A stretch of DNA of 64,000 nucleotides, taken from positions 76,547 through 140,546 of the forward strand of contig CBFHVA010000006.1 of NCBI GenBank assembly GCA_965659415.1, in the 5' to 3' direction. Position numbers and translations under genes: made by a program. The notes beneath the pieces were generated by a model, which had not been told where the DNA came from, searched no databases, and saw nothing but the letters and a program-made list of their open reading frames with translations. Below are positions 53,070 to 60,746 of this stretch, piece after piece; position 1 is the first letter of the stretch, and each line of letters begins with the position of its first letter. This DNA comes from Phaeocystidibacter sp965659415 (GTDB lineage: Bacteria; Bacteroidota; Bacteroidia; Flavobacteriales; Schleiferiaceae).

Positions 53070-53703
53070 TGTTGGTCTTCACAGGCAAGTAAACCACCTT
53101 TTTGGTTTCGAAGAAATCAATTTGAAAGTAATCACGTATAGCGAATTGCTCAGCCCTCGGAAAGTTCTTCAACTCCTCGGATAAATCGCCGCCCTTCAAG
53201 TATAAAATGCCGTTTTGAAGGTCATTTATTGAACGTGATTTGAACTTCGCCTTAATCCAGTTGTAGAATGGATCCATCCGGGTTACGGCCCTCGATACCA
53301 CAAAATCAAACTGACCACTTACCTTCTCGGCTCTTCCGTGAATCGCCGTAACATTCCTGAGTCCAATTGCCTCACTGACCTCTGTAACTACCTTAATTTT
53401 CTTCCCGATACTATCAATCAGTACGAATTCAGTTTCTGGAAAAAGTATCGCCAGAGGAATACCCGGAAATCCACCGCCAGTGCCCACATCCAATACACGG
53501 GTCCCTGGCTTGAACTGTATCACCTTGATGATGGCCAAACTATGGAGCACGTGACGCTCATAAAAAGAGTCCATGTCTTTTCGGCTAATCACATTGATTT
53601 TCTCATTCCAGTCGGCATACAACCCACCTAGCTTCGCGAAACGCTCAATCTGTTCAGCGTTTAAATGAGGAAAGTACTTTACGATTAAGTCCGCATTCAT
53701 CAT
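53056..53703 (-). CDS. rsmG: 16S rRNA m7G527 methyltransferase
   Basis: 215 residues from the ATG at 53703; another ATG lies at 53709. It methylates G527 of 16S rRNA using SAM. YADWNEKINVISRKDMDSFYERHVLHSLAI at the N-terminus, the SAM motif VLDVGTGGGFPGIPLAI, FVLIDSIGKKIKVV and FDFVVSRAVTRM. The start overlaps the glycosyltransferase stop, so the two are coupled. A longer GTG/ATG extension would run back into the glycosyltransferase gene. Confidence 0.94.
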   Translation of the reverse strand: MMNADLIVKYFPHLNAEQIERFAKLGGLYADWNEKINVISRKDMDSFYERHVLHSLAIIKVIQFKPGTRVLDVGTGGGFPGIPLAILFPETEFVLIDSIGKKIKVVTEVSEAIGLRNVTAIHGRAEKVSGQFDFVVSRAVTRMDPFYNWIKAKFKSRSINDLQNGILYLKGGDLSEELKNFPRAEQFAIRDYFQIDFFETKKVVYLPVKTNKKGR

Positions 53704-54833
53704 CTCCATCTTTTTGGTCGGCCTTTCAACGCATTCAACACGTGAAGATAAGTCGTTACGGCAGACCATATCAACTCGTAAATAGGCCAGAGAAATACCA
53801 CATCTCTATGTCCAAAAAATCGCGACGCGAACAATCCAATAGTCAATTGATATACTAATCTAAACAGCGATAGCCCCAGGATAATCTGTAAGTAAAGCGG
53901 ATTCGTAACAAGTAGAGCCGTCAGAATGACCGTCGGCCAAAAGAGCAGAGTCAATGTGCCGTAGACGCCAAGTATCGCCTGATGGAGCGGCTTATAAAGT
54001 GATGCCGTACTATAATGCCTGCGTTTTTGCCTTATCCAATCCTTCCAAGAGGTCTTGCTCTGAGTGATGGTATGAGCCGTATCTTTCGCAACGATGCCTA
54101 CTTTCCCTCTTTGGGCAGCCGTGTTAACGAATAAATCATCATCACCACTAGGAATGTGAATGTGTTTGATAAAGCCATTCTGCGAGAACCATAAACTCTT
54201 GGTGTAAGCCAAATTGCGACCTACACCCATATATGCCATTCCCCACAAGGACCATGAGAAATACTGCAAGGCAGATTGCATGGTCTCGAATCGAGAAAGA
54301 GCGTTTACGAATCCAGTCGTTTTGGCCATGTCTCCATATCCAAGAACGATGTTCTTCCCACCCATAAATCCGGATATCATTTCTTTGATCCAATCCGGAC
54401 TTGAAGGGAAACAATCTGCATCTGTAAGCAATAGATGTTCGTGTTGAGCAGCTTTGATCCCGAGCGCTAATCCGAACTTCTTTCCATTCCAAAATCGATC
54501 GTTGTCTGGGACTTTCACAATACGAAGGTGAGCAGCCTGATCTTGAAGTGCTTCCAACACATTCTGCGTTTCGTCGGTGCTTTGATCATTGACCGCTACC
54601 ACTTCAAAACGGGGGTAATCTTGATTGAGCAGCGCCTTGAGATTCGCTTTGAAATTATCAGCCTCATTTCTGCCGACAACCACAACGCTCACCGGAGGCA
54701 AAAGGTCGGCCGATTGTTGTTCATGAGGACGTTTCAGCGCAAACCGCGAAAAAACAAGAAGCCAATAGAGAAGCTGCATAAAATACACAGCGCAGAAGGC
54801 TACAAAGAGATACAGGTTCCAATCGGTAGTCAC
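53700..54833 (-). CDS. Membrane-anchored GT2 glycosyltransferase
   Basis: 377 residues. An N-terminal membrane segment (about 5-28), then a GT-A domain: PVSVVVVGRNEADNFKANLKALLNQDYPRFEVVAVNDQSTDET, LLLTDADCFPSSPDWI (the DxD) and SGDDDLFVNTAAQRGKVGI, with QKRRH near the catalytic end. Two to three more membrane segments lie in 290-360. Similar to processive or membrane glycosyltransferases of family 2; the sugar and acceptor are unknown. The start is a GTG at 54833, supported by a -7 box ending 5 nt upstream. Confidence 0.87.
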   Translation of the reverse strand: MTTDWNLYLFVAFCAVYFMQLLYWLLVFSRFALKRPHEQQSADLLPPVSVVVVGRNEADNFKANLKALLNQDYPRFEVVAVNDQSTDETQNVLEALQDQAAHLRIVKVPDNDRFWNGKKFGLALGIKAAQHEHLLLTDADCFPSSPDWIKEMISGFMGGKNIVLGYGDMAKTTGFVNALSRFETMQSALQYFSWSLWGMAYMGVGRNLAYTKSLWFSQNGFIKHIHIPSGDDDLFVNTAAQRGKVGIVAKDTAHTITQSKTSWKDWIRQKRRHYSTASLYKPLHQAILGVYGTLTLLFWPTVILTALLVTNPLYLQIILGLSLFRLVYQLTIGLFASRFFGHRDVVFLWPIYELIWSAVTTYLHVLNALKGRPKRWR

Positions 54834-54838
54834 GTTGG

Positions 54839-54846
54839 CAAAGGTA
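54839..54846 (-). promoter_or_regulatory. -7 promoter box of the GT2 gene
   Basis: Minus-strand TACCTTTG, exact match, ending 5 nt before the GTG start. It suggests a leaderless mRNA and confirms the non-ATG start. Confidence 0.55.
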
Positions 54847-54882
54847 GCTTACCAAAGCGGACCGTTACCGCTGAATTTGCGC

Positions 54883-54890
54883 TATTTTTG
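54883..54890 (+). promoter_or_regulatory. -7 promoter box of tgt
   Basis: TATTTTTG, exact match, ending 4 nt before the tgt ATG at 54895. Together with the opposed GT2 box the 61-bp gap has two promoters, each beside its start codon. Confidence 0.58.
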
Positions 54891-54894
54891 TCCG

Positions 54895-56025
54895 ATGAAG
54901 TTCGAACTGCAGAAAAAAGATTCGTCAACCAAAGCCCGTACAGGTAAGCTGGTCACGGATCACGGCGAAATTGAAACGCCCATTTTTATGCCTGTGGGCA
55001 CTGTAGCCTCAGTAAAAGCTGTGCACCAAACCGAGTTAATCGAGGATACCCAAGCGGAAATCATCCTAGGAAACACTTATCATCTGTATTTGCGCCCTGG
55101 AATGGATACGCTTACCAAGGCAGGTGGGCTTCACAAGTTCATGAACTGGGAACGTCCCATCTTGACCGATAGCGGTGGTTTTCAGGTCTACTCTTTAGAT
55201 GATATAAGAAAGATTAACGAAGAAGGTGTTAAGTTCAGCTCTCACATCGATGGATCAAAGCATCTATTCACACCTGAAAATGTGATGGACATCCAGCGTC
55301 AAATTGGCGCCGATATTATTATGGCCTTCGATGAATGCACGCCTTACCCGTGTCCTGTGGATTACGCAAAGGAAGCCATGGATCGAACTCATAGATGGCT
55401 AGAACGCTGCATTAAGCGCTTCGACGAAACGGAGTCGCACTACGGCTACCACCAGAGTCTGTTCCCCATCGTTCAAGGATCAGTTTATCCGGATTTACGG
55501 AAGCAATCGGCCGAGTATATCGCGAATACCGATAGAGAGGGATACGCCATCGGCGGATTAAGTGTGGGTGAACCTCATGAGGACATGTACGCGATGAGCG
55601 ACTTGGTTTGCTCCATCCTTCCAGAAGACAAACCTCGCTACCTCATGGGTGTTGGCACTCCTGCCAACATCCTAGAAAATATAGCATTAGGCGTTGATAT
55701 GTTCGATTGTGTGATGCCGGCTAGAAACGGGCGCAACGGCCAGCTCTTCACTTCAGAAGGAATCATCAATATCAAAAACGCCAAATGGGCACAGGATTTT
55801 AGTCCGCTTGATCCAAATGGAACCAGCTTTGTCGATGAGCAATACAGCAAAGCATATGTAAGACACCTCTTTCAAGCAAATGAATATCTTGGACGACAAA
55901 TTGCTTCATTACATAATTTGCGGTTTTACATTTGGCTTGTCAAAGAAGCACGTACTCGAATCGAAAACGAGACGTTTGGAGAATGGAAAAACGCCATGGT
56001 ACCGAAACTGCAAACACGCCTATAA
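54895..56025 (+). CDS. tgt: Queuine tRNA-ribosyltransferase
   Basis: 376 residues. It swaps guanine 34 of GUN-anticodon tRNAs for the queuosine precursor base. Seen: TPIFMPVGTVASVKAV, TDSGGFQVYS with the general Asp92, PIVQGSVYPDLRK, GGLSVGE and the nucleophile Asp271 in MFDCVMPARNGRNGQLF. The C-terminal zinc site is altered: the three Cys of C-x-C-x2-C are Gly309, Ser311 and Asp314, while the last His (340) remains. Bacteroidetes Tgt may share this, so activity is not ruled out. ATG 54895 rather than the TTG 54835, which lies upstream of the -7 box. Confidence 0.95.
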   Translation: MKFELQKKDSSTKARTGKLVTDHGEIETPIFMPVGTVASVKAVHQTELIEDTQAEIILGNTYHLYLRPGMDTLTKAGGLHKFMNWERPILTDSGGFQVYSLDDIRKINEEGVKFSSHIDGSKHLFTPENVMDIQRQIGADIIMAFDECTPYPCPVDYAKEAMDRTHRWLERCIKRFDETESHYGYHQSLFPIVQGSVYPDLRKQSAEYIANTDREGYAIGGLSVGEPHEDMYAMSDLVCSILPEDKPRYLMGVGTPANILENIALGVDMFDCVMPARNGRNGQLFTSEGIINIKNAKWAQDFSPLDPNGTSFVDEQYSKAYVRHLFQANEYLGRQIASLHNLRFYIWLVKEARTRIENETFGEWKNAMVPKLQTRL

Positions 56026-57105
56026 TTGAAACTGGTTGATCGATATATCTTTAGGAAATTCATCGGCACATTCGTGCTGTTCTTTGTCCTATTGATGCTC
56101 ATTGCTGTGGTTATCGATATTTCGGAGAAGCTTGATGATTTCACTACCAATGGTGCGACACTTCAAGAAATTGTATTTGATTACTACGTGAATTTCATTG
56201 CCTATTATGGTAACCTTTTCAGTGCTTTAATCTTATTCCTCTCCACCATCTTCTTCACTTCCAAAATGGCGAATAACACGGAAATTGTTCCCATACTTAC
56301 CGGAGGGAGAAGTTTTGCCAGATTCACTCTTCCCTATTTCTTCGGGGCTTCGGTAGTTTTTGTGGTCAGCTTCATGATCAACCACTTCGTTATTCCGATG
56401 ACCAATGTAAACCGTTTGGCATTTGAATCGAAATACACCGTAGTTAGAGACGAGCGAAAGAAGCAAACCATTTTCAGACAAGTCCAACCAGGACACATCG
56501 TCTACTTTCGAAGCTTTAGTCCAGATAGAAATATGGGCTATGAGTTCTCCTACGACGTGTATCAAGACAATAAATTGGTATCGAAACTCAAAGCAGATTA
56601 CCTGCGCTACGATAGCATCCCTAACACGTGGAAACTAGATGGCTGGGAACTTCGAACAGTAAACCCGGATGGCACAGAGACTATTGAGGCAGGCCGGAGA
56701 ATGGATACCATTTTTGGGTTCAATGCTACTGATATCGTTCCAGAGAATTCCATCACTATGATGATGAGCTCTCCAGAGTTGATTGAATTTATCGACAAAG
56801 AAAAAATGCGAGGGTCGGAAACCCTCAATGCACATATCATCGAGCTGAACAATAGAACCGCCTATCCTTTCTCGAGTTTTATACTGGTTCTGATTGCCGT
56901 ATCGATAAGCTCCAAAAAAAGAAGAGGAGGATTGGGAATCAATATTGCCCTTGGGCTTGTATTGGTGATGATTTACATCTTCTTTATGCAAGTGTCCACT
57001 ACCTTGTCGACCCATGGCGCTTTTTCACCTGCCCTAGCGGTATGGACACCGAATATCGTATTTGCCGTACTTGGATTGTTTGCCTTCCGCCTTGCCCCAA
57101 AATGA
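56026..57105 (+). CDS. LptF/LptG family LPS-export permease
   Basis: 359 residues. Six membrane segments in the YjgP/YjgQ arrangement: three at about 12-32, 55-78 and 98-120, a large periplasmic domain (about 130-285) and three at about 285-355. N-terminus KLVDRYIFRKFIGTFVLFFVLLMLIAVVIDISEKLDDF fits the family. It exports lipopolysaccharide with LptB and LptC. The start is TTG at 56026, directly after the tgt stop TAA, with no gap; no ATG fits. The tgt-lptG order is common in Bacteroidetes. Confidence 0.9.
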   Translation: MKLVDRYIFRKFIGTFVLFFVLLMLIAVVIDISEKLDDFTTNGATLQEIVFDYYVNFIAYYGNLFSALILFLSTIFFTSKMANNTEIVPILTGGRSFARFTLPYFFGASVVFVVSFMINHFVIPMTNVNRLAFESKYTVVRDERKKQTIFRQVQPGHIVYFRSFSPDRNMGYEFSYDVYQDNKLVSKLKADYLRYDSIPNTWKLDGWELRTVNPDGTETIEAGRRMDTIFGFNATDIVPENSITMMMSSPELIEFIDKEKMRGSETLNAHIIELNNRTAYPFSSFILVLIAVSISSKKRRGGLGINIALGLVLVMIYIFFMQVSTTLSTHGAFSPALAVWTPNIVFAVLGLFAFRLAPK

Positions 57106-58003
57106 CGCCATAAAAAGTCAAGTAAAACTGCATTTCGTGGTTTTTCTGTGGGGGTTTACTGCTATAATCGGTGACCTCATATCCCTTGACGCCCTTCCCT
57201 TAGTGGCCTACCGAATGGCCATCGCAGTAACGGCTATTTACCTCTATTTAAAAATTCGAAAAACTGCTACAGGGGTTCGAGGAAAAATGCGTTGGCAGCT
57301 GTACGGCGCAGGAATCGTTATTGCAGCACATTGGGTTCTATTCTTTCATGCGATTAAGATTTCGAACGTAAGCATAACATTAGCCTGCATGGGATCCGCC
57401 GCACTATTTGTTTCAATATTGGAACCTCTCATCTTCAAAAGAAGGATTGAACCTTCGGAACTCTTGTTGGGTGCGCTAGTTGTAGTAGGCGTCTCAACCA
57501 TCTTTTGGAGCGAGTCGAACTATACCTTGGGCATTATCGTGGCCCTCACCTCCGCGGCATTGTCGGCGTTATTTTCCGTAATAAATGGGTTGATGGTTAA
57601 AAAGGAAAGCTCGGCGGTCATTACGGTTCATGAGTTGCTTGGCGGATGTCTCGCTGTGGTCGCTTACATCACTGCCGAAATTATGTTTTTCAACCGGCCC
57701 ATCGCAAGTGTTATTCCCTCTTTTCCAGATATAGGATGGTTATTGATATTGGGCCTAGCTGCAACCGCATATGCATTCATTCAAGCTGTGGACGTTATGC
57801 GTCATCTTAGCCCCTTCACCGTAGTCCTAACCATTAATATGGAGCCCATATATGGGATACTCGCGGCGTATTTAATCTTTGGAGAAAGCGAGAAAATGTC
57901 AACAGAATTCTATCTTGGCGCCTCCATCATCATCGTAGCGGTGGTGTTGAACGGTTATCTAAAACGCAAACGGAAGAGAACACTGCAAAACACAACTACC
58001 TAG
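57092..58003 (+). CDS. DMT-family (EamA) transporter
   Basis: 303 residues with about ten membrane segments in two EamA repeats: VVFLWGFTAIIGDLISL, GAGIVIAAHWVLFFHAIKISNVSI, LALVSAALSALFSVINGLMVKKES-like middle and FTVVLTINMEPIYGILAAYLIFGE. Probable drug or metabolite transporter; the substrate is unknown. No ATG is near: a TTG at 57092 gives the best N-terminus (MPQNDAIKSQVKLHF) and overlaps the LptG-like gene by 14 nt. The frame could also start further upstream. Confidence 0.85.
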   Translation: MPQNDAIKSQVKLHFVVFLWGFTAIIGDLISLDALPLVAYRMAIAVTAIYLYLKIRKTATGVRGKMRWQLYGAGIVIAAHWVLFFHAIKISNVSITLACMGSAALFVSILEPLIFKRRIEPSELLLGALVVVGVSTIFWSESNYTLGIIVALTSAALSALFSVINGLMVKKESSAVITVHELLGGCLAVVAYITAEIMFFNRPIASVIPSFPDIGWLLILGLAATAYAFIQAVDVMRHLSPFTVVLTINMEPIYGILAAYLIFGESEKMSTEFYLGASIIIVAVVLNGYLKRKRKRTLQNTTT

Positions 58004-58045
58004 AGTAGATATTTGTAATTTGCACCCCTTATAAAAGTCAATTCA

Positions 58046-58999
58046 ATGGACTACCTAGACTTTGAAGTACCTATTCAAGAGCTGGAAGAACAGCTAATAA
58101 AAGCCCGTGGACTGGAGGAAGAGACCAACACGGATATGAAGAAGAGCATCAAGGAACTGGAGAAACGCATCGTGGAAACGCGGAAAGAAATTGCAAAAAA
58201 CCTCACTCCTTGGCAGCGAGTTCAACTTTCTCGCCACCCTCAACGACCGTATACCCTTGCCTATATCGAAGAAATGACCGAAGGTAATTTCATTGAGCTT
58301 CATGGTGATCGCGGTGTTCGCGACGATAAAGCCATGGTTGGTGGATGGGGTAAAATCGGCGATGAGTCCTTCATGTTTATTGGTCAGCAGAAGGGTATCA
58401 ACACCAAAATGCGCCAGTATCGCAACTTCGGAATGCCAAATCCCGAAGGCTATAGAAAGGCTCTGCGCCTAATGAAAATGGCCGAGAAATTTAACCGTCC
58501 CGTGGTTGCGCTCATTGATACTCCGGGAGCATTCCCTGGTCTCGAGGCAGAGGAAAGGGGACAAGGTGAAGCCATTGCTCGGAATATTTTCGAAATGGCT
58601 CGCCTCAAAGTGCCTATCATTTGTGTCATCATTGGCGAAGGCGCCTCCGGTGGTGCGTTAGGTATAGGTGTGGGCGACAAGGTACTCATGCTAGAGAATA
58701 CTTGGTACTCGGTAATCTCACCTGAAAGCTGCTCATCAATCTTGTGGCGTTCATGGGATTTTAAAGAGCAAGCAGCATCTGCATTGAAGCTTACAGCTCA
58801 AGATATGCTCAAGAACAAGCTTATAGATGGTATCATCAAAGAACCGCTGGGTGGAGCGCATATCAATCCAGAAGCTATGTATGCCACGCTATCGGCAGAG
58901 ATTCAAAAGCATTACGCCGCTTTGAAAGAAATGGACATCGACAAGCTCATTGACAAGCGAGTTGAGAAATTCTGTAAAATGGGAGTCTTTGACGAATAA
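58046..58999 (+). CDS. accA: Acetyl-CoA carboxylase carboxyltransferase alpha subunit
   Basis: 317 residues. It transfers CO2 from carboxybiotin to acetyl-CoA with AccD for malonyl-CoA. Seen: DYLDFEVPIQELEEQLIKARG, NLTPWQRVQLSRHPQRPYTLAYIEEM, FIGQQKGINTKM, GAFPGLEAEERGQGEAIARNIFEMARLKVPIICVIIGEGASGGALGIGVGDKVLMLENTWYSVISPE and LGGAHINPEAM. The window's biotin ligase would charge its partner. A TAATTTG string lies 24 nt upstream of the ATG; accA then ends at a terminator before dnaB. Confidence 0.97.
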   Translation: MDYLDFEVPIQELEEQLIKARGLEEETNTDMKKSIKELEKRIVETRKEIAKNLTPWQRVQLSRHPQRPYTLAYIEEMTEGNFIELHGDRGVRDDKAMVGGWGKIGDESFMFIGQQKGINTKMRQYRNFGMPNPEGYRKALRLMKMAEKFNRPVVALIDTPGAFPGLEAEERGQGEAIARNIFEMARLKVPIICVIIGEGASGGALGIGVGDKVLMLENTWYSVISPESCSSILWRSWDFKEQAASALKLTAQDMLKNKLIDGIIKEPLGGAHINPEAMYATLSAEIQKHYAALKEMDIDKLIDKRVEKFCKMGVFDE

Positions 59000-59023
59000 C
59001 ACCCGAGAATCCATCTAATCATG

Positions 59024-59045
59024 AAGGCCACTTTCGAGTGGCTTT
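59024..59045 (+). terminator. Terminator of accA
   Basis: Stem AAGGCCACT (59024-59032) with AGTGGCTTT (59037-59045), TTCG tetraloop, then T residues. One G-T pair. Confidence 0.9.
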
Positions 59046-59219
59046 TTTCTTCTCTGACATTTGGTCAGTACATATGACAGAGTTTGTGTCCTTCATACAC
59101 CTATTGATGTAAATACTTCAATCCGAAGACGGTAATTTGCTGAATACACAACAATTACAACAACTTCAAAATCGTTAAAAACTCACCTACAACCGGCCAT
59201 CAAGGGAAGGTGTAATTTG

Positions 59220-59227
59220 TACTTTTG
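59220..59227 (+). promoter_or_regulatory. -7 promoter box of dnaB
   Basis: TACTTTTG, exact match, ending 7 nt before the ATG at 59235. A TAATTTG sits directly before it. The 235-bp gap upstream also holds a CTGAC/GTCAG palindrome (59055-59069) of unknown use. Confidence 0.5.
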
Positions 59228-59234
59228 AACGACA

Positions 59235-60746
59235 ATGAATCAGCCACAGAACAATCCGAGACCTGCTAAGAAATCGACTTCATCTGTCGTTCAACTTGAG
59301 CAAGGAAGAGTACCGCCTCAAGCCGTTGAGCTTGAAGAAGCAGTACTGGGTGCACTGCTAATTGACAACAGCGCACTCAATCAGGTAATTGATATTTTGA
59401 GCCCTGAAGCGTTCTATAAGGATGCGCATGCACGCATTTATCAATCCATCCACGATTTATTCGGCAGATCTGAAGCGATTGATATTCTCACTGTCGCTCA
59501 AGACCTGAAGAAAAATGGCAGCTTGGAAGGCGTTGGTGGTGAGTATTACCTGGTTCATCTTAGCCAACGTGTATCATCCTCTGCACACATTGAGTATCAT
59601 GCAAGAATCATTGTTCAAAAGCACATTCAACGTGAACTAATTCGCATTTCAAGCGAAATTATCAGCGATGCCTTTGAAGAAGGAACGGACGTAATGGATT
59701 TGTTGGACAAAGCAGAACAAAGCTTGTTCAACGTCGCTCAAGGCAACCTCAAGAAAAACTACGAAAGCTCACAGGAGCTCATCACCCAGGCCATTTCTCG
59801 CATTGAAGAAATCAGTAAAAAAGAAGGTCTGTCTGGAGTTCCTTCAGGATTCACTCAAGTCGACCGAGTAACCTCTGGATGGCAGCGGTCTGATTTAGTC
59901 ATTATAGCCGCACGACCAGGTATGGGTAAAACTGCCTTCGTGCTATCTATGGCTCGAAATATGGCGGTTGATCACAATACTCCCGTTGCGGTATTCTCCT
60001 TGGAGATGAGCTCGGTTCAGTTAATTACCCGTTTGATTTCCAGCGAAACGGGACTTTCGTCCGAAAAACTCCGTAAGGGTAACCTCGATGATCACGAATG
60101 GCAGCAATTGTTGGCTAAAGTGAAGAATCTTGAAGATGCACCAATCTTCATCGATGATACACCGGCACTATCCGTGTTCGATATGCGCGCAAAGTGTAGA
60201 CGACTCGTAGCTCAGCACAACGTGGGTATCATCGTGATCGACTACTTACAGTTGATGACTGCTGGAGGTGGTAAGGCCTCCGGTAACCGTGAACAAGAAA
60301 TATCTACCATTTCGCGTTCCTTGAAGAGTATAGCGAAAGAGTTAAATGTGCCTGTGATCGCCCTATCTCAGCTGAGTAGAGCGGTTGAGACGCGAGGGGG
60401 CAGCAAGCGTCCATTGCTTTCCGATCTTCGCGAATCTGGAGCCATTGAGCAAGATGCGGATATCGTATCCTTCATTTATCGCCCAGAATACTACGGAATC
60501 ACGGAGTGGGATGACGACGGCAGCCCATGTGAAAGTCAGGGTGAGTTTATCATAGCCAAACACCGTAACGGTAGTTTAGAGAATGTTCGACTCAAATTTG
60601 AAGGCCATATGGCGAAATTCTCCGACCTTGAGGTTTCAGGCGGAGGATTTGAATCTTCGCTTATAGAATCAAGGATGAATAGCGATGAGGATAATGACAT
60701 TTTGGGAACAGACTTTGGCAGTCCAGGACTGGAAGATGCGTTCTAG
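59235..60746 (+). CDS. dnaB: Replicative DNA helicase
   Basis: 503 residues. N-terminal domain (PPQAVELEEAVLGALLIDNSAL) and C-terminal RecA-like motor: ARPGMGKTAFVLSMARN with Walker A at 226-233, VAVFSLEMSSVQLITRLIS, IIVIDYLQLM and LSDLRESGAIEQDADIVSFIYRPE. It unwinds DNA at the fork. No intein is inserted. Its last 11 nt overlap the next gene. The tail (DEDNDILGTDFGSPGLEDAF) is acidic. Confidence 0.97.
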   Translation: MNQPQNNPRPAKKSTSSVVQLEQGRVPPQAVELEEAVLGALLIDNSALNQVIDILSPEAFYKDAHARIYQSIHDLFGRSEAIDILTVAQDLKKNGSLEGVGGEYYLVHLSQRVSSSAHIEYHARIIVQKHIQRELIRISSEIISDAFEEGTDVMDLLDKAEQSLFNVAQGNLKKNYESSQELITQAISRIEEISKKEGLSGVPSGFTQVDRVTSGWQRSDLVIIAARPGMGKTAFVLSMARNMAVDHNTPVAVFSLEMSSVQLITRLISSETGLSSEKLRKGNLDDHEWQQLLAKVKNLEDAPIFIDDTPALSVFDMRAKCRRLVAQHNVGIIVIDYLQLMTAGGGKASGNREQEISTISRSLKSIAKELNVPVIALSQLSRAVETRGGSKRPLLSDLRESGAIEQDADIVSFIYRPEYYGITEWDDDGSPCESQGEFIIAKHRNGSLENVRLKFEGHMAKFSDLEVSGGGFESSLIESRMNSDEDNDILGTDFGSPGLEDAF

